From Manihot esculenta (Eukaryota > Streptophyta > Magnoliopsida > Malpighiales > Euphorbiaceae): DNA of 64,000 nt. Below, in pieces: positions 1 to 11,601 of the stretch. The DNA lies in assembly GCF_001659605.2 (NCBI RefSeq), contig NC_035167.2, positions 6,077,734-6,141,733 of the forward strand, read 5' to 3'. A program made the translations under genes and the position numbers. The notes beneath the pieces are model-generated. The model saw nothing but the letters and a program-made list of their open reading frames with translations, was not told the origin of the DNA and searched no databases. Positions within the stretch are counted from its first letter, which is position 1. Each line of letters opens with the position of its first letter.

Positions 1-1094
1 TTATTATTTCTTTAACGGAGAAAAAAAATAAGAACGTTTTAATAGATTTCTGAAAATGTAGGGATTGACTTATTAATAATAGTAATATCCAGATACTAAT
101 AGTAAATCAATCTAAAATTATTATAATTAAATTTTATTATAATAATGTAAAAAATAATAAGACAATCAATTTCCCAACTCTAAATTGAGTGAATTGAACA
201 AATATTCATAAAATGCGTAAAAATCAATTAAAAATGTAATAATCAATATATATTAGGTTATAATTGATTACCTGATATAGTTATTACTTAAAATTTATTT
301 TTCTTTCTCTCTACTATAGAAGTTACAATTTTTTTATGATAAAAAGAAAGCAATAATTATGTATGATTTCTTAATTTAATAAAAAAAAATATTAATTCTT
401 TTAATAAGAAAAATTTAGATCTCTCAATTTTAAAAAATACATTATATTTTTTACATTTTAAAAAGTTTATATATTAATTTTTCTATTTAAATATTTACTA
501 TTTAATATTTATAATTTTAAAAAATTTACTAATTAATCTCTCAAATTTATAAAAAATTTATAAATTAATTGATTTGTATTAGGAATATTTTAATTTTTTA
601 ATATTTAATAACTAAAATTAATCAGGAGATTAATTGATAAATTTTTAAAATGTTAAGCACGTCTTATTATATTTTTTAAAATAGAGAAATTAATTGATAA
701 ATTTTTAAAATATTAAAAATATTTTATTATATTTTTTTAAAATAGAGACCAATGAGTTTTTAAATTTAATATGAAAACTAAATAGTATTTTTTTAAAAAA
801 AAATTAAAAGTTTAAAATCTTGAACTCGCGTTAAGTTTATTATTTATTTAACTGACTTAATTTAATTTAATTTTAAATATTTTATTTTAGAAAAAGAATT
901 TCTTACCACCACCAAAGTATATATATAATCCGATCAATAATATATAAATTTTAATATTTTATAATTTTTAATTAATTAAGTGTAGAAAATAGTTTTATTT
1001 ATGAGAGTTGATGTAATTAAGATTTTTTTTTTAAAAAAAAAATAATACTTACAAGCATTCATATATATACCCTTGATTAATAATAAAAAATTAT
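1..1094. other. AT-rich intergenic DNA, no gene seen
   Basis: Very AT-rich sequence with long A and T runs and no ORF of useful length. I see no RNA gene, no terminal repeats and no recognisable transposon domain here. It is the left flank of the LTR element that begins near 1095. Confidence 0.7.
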
Positions 1095-1593
1095 TGCAAT
1101 ACTCATCTAAAATAATTTATATCTTCGGTGGTCTCTCATCCAACCATGCAATATCATATATCTATAATTGAAATGACCGGATATATAGGCTTGGATCACT
1201 CATAACACTCACCCTCAGCCATTCGGAGCCTTAAGGCTCATCCCATGCCAGGTAAAATCTAACTTCCTTTTTCATTATTTTTTATGTTTCTTATGTTGCA
1301 ACGGTCAGAATTCCTGTAAATATAAGATTGCTTATCCACTAGCCAATATATTTCGAATTTTTAGGAAGGCAATCAACTAATCTTCCCTTCTTACAGTATA
1401 AAGGCTGCACTAAGAGTGCAGAGTTCAAGATACACAAGCCTAACTGACTCAAGCTATTTGTACTTCTCATTTTACTCGTCCACTTAAATATTTTTTGACT
1501 TGAACGTCAAAGTGGTTGCCCTATAAATACCAACCACCTCATATTTTCTTCTTTGTAGATTACCAGCTCACTTAAAGAGTTCTTACGACAACA
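1095..1593 (+). repeat. 5' LTR of the old Tat-like element
   Basis: Aligns with 7075-7559 over its whole length, for example around the shared blocks GCATTCGGAGCC-like at 1219, AGCCAATATATT at 1341 and the CTATAAATACCAACCACC promoter region at 1519. It ends in CGACAACA, just before the primer-binding-like sequence. Confidence 0.7.
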
Positions 1594-1883
1594 TCATTTG
1601 GTTTCATTGTCGAGATCTAAAGAGTTCTCCTTCTCATTTGGAAAATCTGGCTTATCTAAATACTCCTTTCACTCCTTTATTTCTCCTTATTGTCTTCAAT
1701 GACTAATATTTCACGAGCTGTTGCCAAATTAATTATAAACAAGGGAGTTGTTGTTCCTATCCCACTAGGAAGTTACCAAATTAATTGCATTCGTTGCCAA
1801 AAGATCGATACGAAGCGAGTCATTGCTAGGCGAACGCTCGGATGTTAGTTCCTAAAAGATGTTCTAAGGCATCTGTTGCTAAA

Positions 1884-1961
1884 AGAGGAAGGTCACTACC
1901 AAGCAAGCATTTGGGTGTCAGTAGAGGAAGGTCACTACCAAGCAAGCATTTGGGTGTCAGT
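1884..1961 (+). repeat. Two tandem copies of a 39-bp unit in the element leader
   Basis: The 39-bp unit beginning AGAGGAAGGTCACTACCAAG occurs at 1884 and again, identical, at 1923. Looser relatives of the unit (GTCACT/GTCGCT, AGGCGAGTC, GGATGTCAG) recur irregularly from about 1800 to 2310, so the whole leader looks like a degenerate tandem array. Confidence 0.8.
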
Positions 1962-2329
1962 CTCTAATAAATGTTCTAAGGCATTTTATTTTATTTTTTT
2001 AAGAAAAATATCGCCATGAGGTAGGTCACCAACATCAGGTGAGTCCTTGAAACTACCAAATATGCCAAAGGCATTTGTTGCCAAAAAAAAAGACCACCAC
2101 GAAGTGGACCACCACCAACTGAGTCTATAGGTGTTAGTCCTTAATATCTTAAGTCATTTATAGCCATAAGGCGGGTTACCGCTAGGCAAGTCTTTGGATA
2201 CAGTCCCTAAAGAAAATCCTCTAAAGTATTTAATGCCAGGAAATAGCTACAAGGCAGGTCGCTGTCAGGCGAGTCTTTGGATGTCAGACTCTAAAAAATA
2301 TACTAAAGTATTAGATGCTAAATACAGTC

Positions 2330-4509
2330 TGTAATACCCGGCTAGACCCCGACATCAGAATTCCTACCTTCCGACAAAATCACCGTTGGAATTCGAAATT
2401 TCTCGGATGTCGGAGCCTTCTAGAAAGGTAAAATAAAGGTTTTCTAAAATATTTTTATATGTTTTTATGGTTTTAATGAAGAAAAAAATTGAGTTTTGAA
2501 AGAAAAGACCAAGAAGGAAAAAGCCAAGTTCGGCCGCCAAACCTCATGTTCGGCCGCTGAACATTGGGCTCTTACGGAAGTACCTTTGGCCCCCGAAGGT
2601 GGTCTGGCCAGCCACCTATAAAAGGCCTCATGTCCGAAAATGGGCGAGTTTTCTCTCTCTATTTTCGGGTATAGGTGAGATTTCGCCCTTCCGTGGTTGA
2701 TTTTGTGTTTTCCTTCAATCCCTTCAAGTTTTTGATGAGTTTTACTTTGTTTTGAAGATTTTTGAGTTAGGATCAAAGTTTTGAAGCTTGGAGACCCCCG
2801 GAGCTCGATTTTTCCCAATCTCCAAGTTTGGATCACCTCTCCTCTCGATCTTCAAGAGGTAAGCATAGATCCTCACCTTCTTTTATGTTTTAAGTAAGCT
2901 TTGAGGGGTTTTAAGGGTGTTTAATGCATGTTTAGAGTAGATCTAAAATGTTAGGATTTATGTTAGTTTAATGAGAAATGTGGTGCTATGTGATGTTTGT
3001 TGGGGTATAGGCTAGTTTTATGCCCCTATATACTTGAATAAGTATTTATGCATGTTTTAGAATAGTTGAATGCATGTTGTGAGGTTTTTGGTGGCTGGAT
3101 GTGAGAGGCAGAATCGAGTTCTGCCATTTTGGAGAACCCAAGTTCGACCGCCGAAGCAAGGTTCGGCAGCCGAACCTGCCTGTGGAGGCAGCTTTAGGCC
3201 GCCTAAACTTGCCCCCGAAAGTTTGGACTTTCTGCTCCGGAGGGGAGTTTCAGCCGCCGAACCTGCCCCCGAAGGTTAGTGACTTTTGGATCTATGAAGG
3301 CTTTCGGCCGCCGAACCCTGCCTCCGAAAATTAGGAGAGACCTTCGGCTGCCGAACCTGCAACCGAAAGTCCTCTACCCAGCCTTCCTTTGCTTGTTCTG
3401 CATGCATGTTTTATGATGTTTTAGGGGGGTTTTTGGGGAGTTGTTTAGAGTCATGTTAGAGTTTGTTTGGTTCCACATTTGAGTCCACCTGTATAGGATC
3501 GGACCTGAGGAATTGAGGAGGCCAGCAGAGTTAGCTGTTTCAGAGTCAGTCTAGTGTCAGCCAGAGGTGAGTAGAACTGAACTATGTTTTAAAGTAAATG
3601 AAATTTTTAGCATGTTCATGCATTACGAATTCCATGATATGTACTAGGTTATTTTGCATTAGAATTCACGAATATGATGCATTGCATAATATGATGTTGA
3701 TGTGGATGGATATTGGATGACCCACTAGCCCTCGATATGATATGTTATGATACGGTATGAAAGTCCAGTGAGGCACATTCTACGCCCCTGGCACGATGTG
3801 AGAGAAAGACTAGTGAGGCCCATTCTACGCCCCTGGTACATTGGATATGTTATGTTACGTCATGTTTAAGAGAAAGTCCAGTGAGGCCCATTCTACGCCC
3901 CTGGCACAATTGGATAAGTAGAGGGTTATTGACGACAAATCTATCTTTGATGTGTATTATTTGTGTAGTGATGCATTTCATGAAAGCATATATTTAGTAA
4001 ATTGTTTTATTGTTCTGGGCTTTTGTAGCTCACCCCTTTCCCCTAACCCACAGGTTTGCAGGGTCAGAGATAGCTCTGGAGGTTGGCTAGAGGCTGGTTT
4101 ATGCTATGTAATAGTCTTGTAGTGGACATGCATTATGATGTATTGTACATATTGTATTGATGATTAGTATTGTGCTTGGCCCTAATATTGGTTGTAAATC
4201 CCTGTTGTACATGATCTTTATGAAATGTTTTATTGATGATATATGTTGAACCAGGCTTGACATATGAGATATTGACCCAACTGGAGCATTTGATGAGGGC
4301 TCCAGTAAGGGGTTTTATGTATACAATTTTAGTGCATGCACAGGTCAAGATTGATATATAAAAAGTTTAAAGTTTTTATGAAAATATATGATCATGTATG
4401 GGATTTTATCAGATGTACATGACGTATGTTAGGCTTGCTACGGGTTCCGGCGACCTTAAGTCGATTTGAATCCTAGCGCCGGTAGTGGTCCGATTTCCAG
4501 GTCGTTACA
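2330..4509 (+). mobile_element. Solo LTR of a Tekay-like Ty3/gypsy element
   Basis: A 2180-bp unit starting TGTAATACCC and ending GTCGTTACA, flanked by a perfect 5-bp target duplication CAGTC (2325-2329 and 4510-4514). Its ends and layout match the reverse complement of the LTRs at 33322-35498 and 40545-42686: the same start with a CTAGACCCCGAC or CGAGTCCGGCCT block, the same GCGACCTTAAGTCGAT block near the end, the same TTCGGC-GCCGAA palindromes and the same position for a short tandem array. The two families are clearly related but diverged. No internal region remains, so this is the product of LTR-LTR recombination. It sits inside the older Tat-like element. Confidence 0.93.
3762..3907 (+). 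repeat. Three irregular repeats inside the solo LTR
   Basis: AGTCCAGTGAGGCNCATTCTACGCCCCTGG-type units start at 3762, 3807 and 3875, separated by variable spacers of purine-rich and ATGTTATG-like sequence. They occupy the same place in the LTR as the 35-bp units of the full-length Tekay-like element (33944-34081). Confidence 0.85.
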
Positions 4510-4673
4510 CAGTCTACCATACGTAAGTTAGAGGTGGTGAAATTTTGAAGTCACTAAAGAACTAAGCTAGTTATGTAGAAAGATTACCAGGAGACCAACC
4601 TACAGTAAGTATTAAATAGAAATAGAGTTGTAAAATCATACTATAATAAATCACATTTTTAAACTTTACAAAA

Positions 4674-6732
4674 TCACTGAGTAGAAGGGTTCTCATTTGC
4701 CTCCTCTCGAGTCTCTACAGTTACATTGTCATCTAAATTTAATGCAGGGTCTTGGGTGTTGGCCGAGCTAGCAGGGTTATTACCACCCTCTCCCTCCACC
4801 AATTCTCCCTCTTTTTCCTCATCCTTTGGAGGATATCATCTATCTAGGAGAAATCATTGGTAGGAAAGCGCATGACCAGCTCCTTCTTTACAACATCCTA
4901 CACCATTACATACAAGCTCCCTCCATAGGCTTTTTTCTCTTTCAACTCGTTTTCTAACTCGGACACTCTGTCAACAGTAGCCTGGTTCTCCATGGCTTGA
5001 GCTTCTAGCACTTAGTTTTGTTTCTTTAACTTTGCAACTTGATCTTTGACAGCTTTGGCTCTAGCCTCAAGACTTTCCTTCTCAGAATTTGCTTGGTCTA
5101 AGTCTGCTTAGAGCTTATCTATTGACTCTAGAGTCTCCTTCGTTATCTCCACTACCTCCTTGACTCAAGTCTTCAATCTATAGGACTCCTCTAAATGAAG
5201 GTTTTCTCCCCTTCTACAACCCTAAAATTTCTTCTGAGGGCTTTATCCCATTCTTTGGCAAGGTGGGATGACAAAACGCTCTCCCTAGCAGTATAGATCG
5301 CATTGTCATAAAGCTCATCAGTCTTAAATGCCTTAGCCGATGGCAATTTTCAATGCACATTGCGTTCTTTATAATAAGTAGGGAAAGTTGGGGCTCTTTG
5401 AGCAAAGACTCCATCTAGGTTAAGGCATAGACTTGGATATTCTAGGGCCATAGGGAACTTGTTTCAGCTTTCGTCTGGGTGGATGCATGCAAATGTAGGG
5501 GGGAGGATGGAAAGGTGATCCTCCAAACCTTGTCCTTAGGTATCAAGGTTGAATGCACTCGGGCATCAGAGGCTGTAGGCTCATGAGTTATGGGAGCCAC
5601 ATGATTTATGGGCGGCGCGATGGATATGTCTTGGCGACAAGGGCGTTTTGCCACTTGGGCTTCACACCTCAAGGCAGCTACTTTTCCTTTCCTTAGCCCG
5701 TTTGCCCTTACGAGCCTTATATGCACAAAAAGATGATTTATATTAAGGATAAAGTTTCAGGTATGGTACCCTATTCTAATGGTTGAGGTAGAATAGCCCA
5801 TACAGCCAATCAAGTACTCAGCCTAAGATCTCTCGCTTGCCTAGCTTGGAATTTACTATGCTAGGCGTGGATGGCGTTCCTTATAGCAACCTTTATATCT
5901 ATTTTCTTTCCCATAGAAATTTTTTGGAGGAGGAATGAAGCCTCCTCTTCTCTCTGGCTCAGCCTTGTCCCATCTTTTCTCAACTCCACATAAAGGTTCC
6001 ACTCAGTCTGAAGGTTTCTAAAACCCATAGCCATTTTTTGGAGGAGGGATGAAGGCTCCTCTTCTCTCATGCTCAACCTTATCCCATCTTTCCTCAACTC
6101 CATATAAAGGTTCCAGTCTGTCTGAAGGTTTCTGAAACCCATGACACGCAATGTTTGATTATAAAATTTTTTTTCAATGCTTAAGGGATGATAAAAGCCG
6201 ATCGAAAAGAGTAACGCGCTTTCTACTGCTGAAAACCAGTATTCTTCATTAACCCAATTGCTAAGTTGGTAGAGCTGGGAGGAAAGGGCCACACTCAGGT
6301 TAATGTTATTATTAAAATAGAGGAATTTGAAAGCTAACAAGATGCACTAACTATTAGGTATAGCTGGGCGATGGAAAGCTTGTAAATGGCCAAGATCTCA
6401 CCATAGAATGGGCCGATGGGAAATCTGAGGCCTGCCTTCAGTTGCTCCTCATACACAATGATCATATCTTCAGCATGAACATGGTCATCAACATGAATAT
6501 TGGGTCTAGACGGAGAAACCTCAAACATATCTCGCGAAATCTGATAGAGATTGTACAGGCAGTTCACGTCCCTCTCTGTTACCACTGATCTAATGTTGCT
6601 AACCTGTAGGGATTCGTTATCTTGGACGGCTCGTGAAGATACAATTGGGGCTGAAATAAAAATAGGGTTGTGTGTTGAAATGCTCGTGGAAGAGCTGTCT
6701 CTAGAAGAAGAAAAAGAAAAGTTTTGGTTCAT
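4674..6732 (-). pseudogene. Antisense ORF remnant of the Tat-like element (putative gypsy-type transposon domain)
   Basis: On the strand opposite to the LTR direction, an ORF starts at 6732 (MNQNFSFSSSRD) and contains the stretch YEEQLKAGLRFPIGPFYGEI, which I recognise as the conserved core of the 'putative gypsy type transposon' domain (Pfam Transposase_28) found in extra ORFs of plant Tat elements. The frame breaks near 6334, continues in another frame to 5861, and breaks repeatedly after that. A 38-residue module (MGFRNLQT-WNLY-ELRKDG) is present twice, encoded by a 114-bp tandem duplication at about 5920-6147. Coiled-coil-like and acidic C-terminal remnants reach about 4674 (ending NENPSTQ). 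It cannot make the full protein today. Confidence 0.65.
5920..6147 (-). repeat. 114-bp tandem duplication inside the antisense ORF
   Basis: Two copies start at 5920 and 6034, an exact 114-bp period, so the reading frame is kept (38 codons). The copies are about 90 percent identical by eye, so the duplication is not very recent. Confidence 0.85.
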
Positions 6733-7074
6733 TATGGAAAGTGAAGAGAAGAGGTAGAAAGGAATTATCTTTATCAGAAGAATAATGTCAGCGATGATGA
6801 AGGCAAGTAATGGCAGACTTAAAGCAAGAAGAAAGGAAAGTGAGAGAGAAGAAAGTGGTTACAGAAATAGAAATTGGAAATTTGTAGAAGTAAATGACGG
6901 CCAGCCTTTAATAGGTTTGGAGAATTGTAGTGTCTCGGACAAGTGAAAACACATGACTTAAAACGTGGGAAGGGTGTCTAATCTAGATATGCTACGTGTA
7001 TAGGTCTACTAATAGGCATAAATGATAGAATTTTGAATTTGAAGAATCGAAAACCTATGGGAGGACCTCTAATA

Positions 7075-7559
7075 TGACTCAATACTCATCCAAAGTACTT
7101 TACACGTTGGCGGTCTCTCATTGGATCATGTGAGATGATATATCTGAGACTGAAATGATCGGATATATGGACTTGGATTACTCGTGACACTCACCCTTCC
7201 ATTCGGAGCCCTAAAACTCATCCGATGCCAGATAGAGCCTAACTCCCTTTTTCATTACCGTTGACGTTTATTACGCTGCAACAACTAAAATCTCTATGAA
7301 TGCAGGATTTTTTATCTACTAGCCAGTATATTCCTAATTCTTAGGAAGACAACCAACTAACCTTCCTTTTTATAATATAAAAACAGTAAGGGTACAAGTT
7401 AAAAATACTAATTGATTCGAGTTATTTGCAATTCTTATTTTACTTGCCGACTTAAGCATCTTTCGACTTAAATCTTAGAGTGGTTGTTCTATAAGTACCG
7501 ACCACCTCATACTTTCTCCTTTACAGATTATCAGTTCACATAAAGTGTTTTCGATAATA
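7075..7559 (+). repeat. 3' LTR of the old Tat-like element
   Basis: Diverged partner of 1095-1593. It starts near TGACTCAATACTC and ends near CGATAATA, with a weak promoter-like CTATAAGTACC at about 7490. Confidence 0.7.
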
Positions 7560-8700
7560 TTAAATATATTAATTAAAATCATAATATATGCTATAGTTAA
7601 ATTTAAAATAATAATTATATTAACTTGGTATAAGTATGAAATATAAAAAAATCAAAATCGATAGTAGCGTGATACTGCTGGGCTCAAAAGGGTAGACGTT
7701 GAATACAATCCTACCTGGCTGCCTCCGTAACTCAATATTCAAGAGGGGTGTGCATTTGTCTACCTTCACCCTCTACTAAGAAAATACCATGTTTTGTACA
7801 TTATCATTTAAAATTTTAATATATAAAAATAAGATAGATTTTTTTTAAAAAAATAATTTAATATTAATAATAACAATTTTTAAATAAATTGTGAAATAAA
7901 TTTTTTTTAATTTTTTTAATAGAGAAATATATTTAGATAGATGCTAACATATATTAATAATATTAAGGAAAAAATGTTAAGTTAATTAGCAACATATATA
8001 ATTTTTATATTTTATAGGAAAAACAATATAATAATTTTTAAATAACAATTTAGTGAATGACTGGATTTAATTTTGATTTAAATCAAAATTTTGTTTTAAT
8101 TTTGATTTATCCATACTCAGCCGAAAGCAATAAGCATATACTCAGAATTAAATCAAAATTTTGATTTAATTTTATCTCACTAATGTATATTTAATTTAGT
8201 TTTATTCAAAAAATAAGGTAAATAATATAAGATTTAAGTATTTTTCAGATTCACTTTAATCATTGAATGGGTAAAAACAAAGAGCCCAATGGCTGATTCG
8301 TATCGATTTATATTAATTTTTTTAAATTAATGTTTTTAATTAAATCGATTTGATTTTTAATTAAATCGATTTACGATTCGATTTGATTTTAACAACTATG
8401 GAGTAGCTCCATAAACATAATAAACCGTCCTGTCTCTTCTGCAGAGGACAACCTTTCTTCACCAATTTCTCTCTGGTCTACTTAATGCGAGAGCATGCCA
8501 AGAATGAGGGACTGATTTTAATTTTGATTATGACTGACCGGTCTGATTTCAGTTACAAACCGACCGGTCCATGTCCAACTCTTCTCGTTTTTGGATCCAC
8601 ACTCCTCACCTGTGTACAGCTTTTAGCCAATACAAAAATCTACCAATACCCACACTCTTAATACACACACACAGTGGAAAACTGCTCTTTTACCCATCTC
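7560..8700. other. AT-rich intergenic DNA upstream of the acidic-protein gene
   Basis: No gene or recognised transposon is seen. It contains AT-rich palindrome-like stretches built from AATCAAAATTTTGATTT at about 8060-8170 and two ACCGGTC-containing sites near 8538 and 8563. The last few hundred bases are less AT-rich and probably hold the promoter of the gene that follows. Confidence 0.5.
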
Positions 8701-8771
8701 CTCTCGGCTCCTTGATGTAGCCTTTTCTTTTTTCACAATAAATACTATCTTGTCTCAATCTTCAGCTACAG

Positions 8772-9072
8772 GTACTTTATTTCTTTCTTTCTTGATTAGT
8801 TTTTGCTTTTTGGATAGTTTTGCTTGTTATTACTAACCCCATTGGTTACTTGATACAACTCAGTTCATAAGGGTTTGATTTTATGGGTTTTTTGAGTTGA
8901 TGATGTTTGGTTGTGGATTTGATTTCTCTAATTAGGGTTTCCTCTGGGGTTTTCACTTTGTTTTTGCGTGTTTTTTTTCTATAGTTTTTATTGTTTGTAG
9001 CCTTCTACAATGGGTTTCTTGAATGATGAAGAAAAATAGAACAGATGGGTTAGCTTTTATTGCAGAGAAGAC

Positions 9073-9103
<31 letters not shown>

Positions 9104-9852
9104 TTTATTGCTAAAATTGGAGTGGCTTCCTCAAAAATTTCCCCTTTGTTATACAATGATTTAAACCATTTCATGGTGTAAAATCTTAATTTCGTTTTCT
9201 TCCAGGGGAAAACAAAATAGTACAACTATCTTTGGTTATGCAGTTTTTCACTCTATAGAATTTTTTGCAATTAAGTGTTTCCAAGAACTTCTTACTTAGT
9301 ATGGATCCATATTTTTGAAAATCTGAAGTATTGTAGTAACAATAACAATCTGAAGACAGTTACCTTAAAAATCAGGAGTGATATGGTAACTAGAACGCAC
9401 CTTTCCATAAATAGAAAGAAGTACACATTTCCTGTACCTGGATTGAGAGGGATGTGGATTTGATTGCCTATGCTAACTAATGATGGGTGAACAAAAAAAA
9501 AGCTTTGCTTTAAGTGTCTGATGATTTCTCCAGGCTTGATTGGAACCATGAAATGGCTTGTTTTTCAGAATTGTGCGGCTTAGGTGTCCTTTCCTTGTTT
9601 ACTTTCTTCAAGCATTGCATGTTAGATTTGGGATTTTGGTTGTAAATTTTACGTTTCTGTTGGTGTATAAATTTGAATCTGTTCTTCTGGTGAGTTTAGT
9701 AGGGAAGCTTTTCATTACTAGTGTGTAATTAACTTGGTGATTTAAAGTGGGAAAGAAAAGGTTCTGGAATGTTTGTTGTTGATTGTAATTTTAGTTACCT
9801 TGAATGATTTTTTTATCTATCTGCTATTTAATTGAAAAATATTGGTTTCTAG
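8772..9852 (+). other. Predicted 5'UTR intron of the acidic-protein gene
   Basis: The donor CAG|GTACTT at 8771/8772 and the acceptor TTTCTAG|GCG at 9852/9853 delimit a T-rich 1081-bp intron placed wholly before the start codon at 9904. There is no ATG-initiated ORF of note in it. A (CT)14 microsatellite lies inside. The prediction rests on splice-site sequence and base composition only; a cDNA would settle it. Confidence 0.55.
9073..9100 (+). repeat. (CT)14 microsatellite
   Basis: Fourteen uninterrupted CT units within the predicted 5'UTR intron. CT-rich tracts are common in the 5' leader regions of plant genes. Confidence 0.95.
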
Positions 9853-9903
9853 GCGTAGATACACGGGTAAGAGGAGTGGAGTTGTAGATTCAAAAACATC
9901 ATC

Positions 9904-11601
9904 ATGATCAAACGGACTTCGAGTAGAAATGCTAGAACTAGAGGCTTCAAGGTGAAGCATGTTCTGCAGATTTGTTTATTGCTTGGTGTTTGCTTCTGGT
10001 TAATCTACCAAGTCAAGCATTCCCATGATAAGAAAAAGGAGTTTGATGAGAAAGAGGCAAAAATCTCTCAGAGAACTCAAAATGGTGATGGGATTTCAAA
10101 TTTGGGAAGGAAAGGCCTCCATCCTCACAACCAGGAGTTTCCAAAAAACGAGAAACATGAGGAAGATGATGATGAAAAAACTACATTAGAGGAGGAAGTG
10201 AATAAGATGGAAGAAAATATGCATGAGCAAAAGCAGTTGGAATATGAAACTAAGCATGAAGAAGAAGACCAAGAAGAAGAAGGCAGTAAGCATGAAGAGG
10301 GAGAGAGAGAAGAAGAGGAAGGAGAAGGAGAAGGAAGCAAGCATGATGTGGAAGAGAGAGAAGAAGAAACTAACAAACACGAAGATGAAGAGCAAGAAGA
10401 TGAAACCAAGAGTGACGAGACAGAGGATGGGAGAAGAGAAGGTGGGGATGATGAGATAGATGAACATGATCAAGAGAAAATAGAAGGAGAAGCTGATCAT
10501 GAAGAGGATTTTGTTGATGAAGAGAAAGAGAGAGAGGAAGAAGGGGAGGAAAAGGAAGGTGGAAATGGTGAAGTTGGAGATAAGGAGGACTATGAAACTT
10601 CAACGGAGGATCAAGATCATGACGGAGGTCTGCAGAATGATCATGAGGCTCGAGAAGAACTTTACAAGGCAGATGATGCTTCGAGTGCAGTGACCCATGA
10701 TGTGGAAACTATAAGCATTGAACCTGAGAGGGTAAGTTCAGAGAATTCAGTAACAAATAATCTAGAGCTGGAGAAAAATTTGAATAAGAGCAACACCAAT
10801 GGAGTCAATGAGGATAAAAAAAACTCAACATCACAGCTTGGAGGTGTAGCAACTGAGAATGACCCTCCAGCGAATGTGACAGCTGGTGAAAAGAAGGATG
10901 ATGAGATTATCAACAGCAAAGAACAGTCAACCAAAAATGCAACCGTCTTTTCCGAATTAAATGACCAACCAGTGCTAAGCAATAATCCCATGGAGGCGAC
11001 TTCTGATTCATCCCAGCACAATGAAACAGTTGTTATATCTGATTCAAATCAAGCTCAAAATGCAAAAAATGATGATGCTAGTAGAGGGGAAGCATCTAAC
11101 CTGAAAACCATTGAATTGGAACAGGTTAATGACAATACAGTTGCAGATAGCAGCAGAACTGATTCTAATTCTACTGTCCCTGATAAAATTGAGAATATGG
11201 ACGATGGTGCAAGAAGTTCAAATTCATCCACTAATTCAGAGCTTGACAGATCAGTGAATTTCATTAAGCCTGAAGCTGAGGGCAAGACTAATGGATCAGA
11301 TGAGATCACTAAACCCGAAGTTGAAGCTGATGCAGAGGTCAATTCTGAGTCATCTTCAACAACAAAGGAGACTGCAGATACTGCTAAAGATGAGAACTCA
11401 GATGTCAAGAATGAATTAGGTGGGACAGATGAAAACAAAGGCTCTTCAGCAACAGATGGGACTGAAGCTGTTGTTCATGACCACATTGATTCTTCGAATT
11501 CTTCAATTGGCCAAGAAAAGAAAGATACCGGCATACATCTAGATACACTGCCAGGGGATAGCAGAGACGGCGTTAATAGCCGCAATGTGGCTGCAGAATG
11601 A
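9904..11601 (+). CDS. Highly acidic, single-pass membrane protein of unknown function
   Basis: A 565-residue ORF without introns. The N-terminus (MIKRTSSRNARTRGFKVKH) is strongly basic and is followed by one hydrophobic segment, about residues 20-37 (VLQICLLLGVCFWLIYQV), then more positive charge. This reads as a signal anchor, N-terminus in the cytosol and the long remainder in the lumen or outside, though the inside-positive charge is present on both sides. Residues about 70-215 are almost only Glu, Asp, Lys, His, Arg and Gly with repeats such as KHEEE and EGEREEE. The rest is rich in Ser, Asn, Thr and Asp, with many N-X-S/T sequons, and looks disordered. Similar plant proteins are annotated only as uncharacterised or by loose likeness to dentin sialophosphoprotein or myb-like protein X. 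I do not know its function. The ATG is the first after the predicted 5'UTR intron. Confidence 0.85.
   Translation: MIKRTSSRNARTRGFKVKHVLQICLLLGVCFWLIYQVKHSHDKKKEFDEKEAKISQRTQNGDGISNLGRKGLHPHNQEFPKNEKHEEDDDEKTTLEEEVNKMEENMHEQKQLEYETKHEEEDQEEEGSKHEEGEREEEEGEGEGSKHDVEEREEETNKHEDEEQEDETKSDETEDGRREGGDDEIDEHDQEKIEGEADHEEDFVDEEKEREEEGEEKEGGNGEVGDKEDYETSTEDQDHDGGLQNDHEAREELYKADDASSAVTHDVETISIEPERVSSENSVTNNLELEKNLNKSNTNGVNEDKKNSTSQLGGVATENDPPANVTAGEKKDDEIINSKEQSTKNATVFSELNDQPVLSNNPMEATSDSSQHNETVVISDSNQAQNAKNDDASRGEASNLKTIELEQVNDNTVADSSRTDSNSTVPDKIENMDDGARSSNSSTNSELDRSVNFIKPEAEGKTNGSDEITKPEVEADAEVNSESSSTTKETADTAKDENSDVKNELGGTDENKGSSATDGTEAVVHDHIDSSNSSIGQEKKDTGIHLDTLPGDSRDGVNSRNVAAE

Larger units (their letters stand above)
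1095..7559 (+). mobile_element. Old Tat-lineage LTR retrotransposon, gag-pol lost (LARD-like)
   Basis: Two diverged direct repeats of about 490 bp (1095-1593 and 7075-7559) enclose a 5.5 kb interior. Orientation is plus: each LTR carries a promoter-like CTATAAAT or CTATAAGT near its end (about 1520 and 7490), and the sequence after the left LTR (from 1594, TCATTTGGTTTCATTGTCG) resembles a decayed version of the primer-binding region common in plant Tat elements. The interior has no recognisable gag, protease, reverse transcriptase or integrase. It holds a short tandem repeat, a solo LTR of another family (2330-4509) and an antisense ORF remnant (4674-6732). No clear target duplication survives, so the exact ends are approximate. 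The LTRs differ at roughly one base in five by eye, which marks an old insertion. Confidence 0.7.

Noticed and set aside
10125..11438. Several long ORFs on both strands overlapping the acidic-protein gene
   Set aside because: They are products of the polypurine composition (Ser/Phe/Leu-rich on the minus strand, Lys/Arg/Met-rich in other plus frames), without domains.
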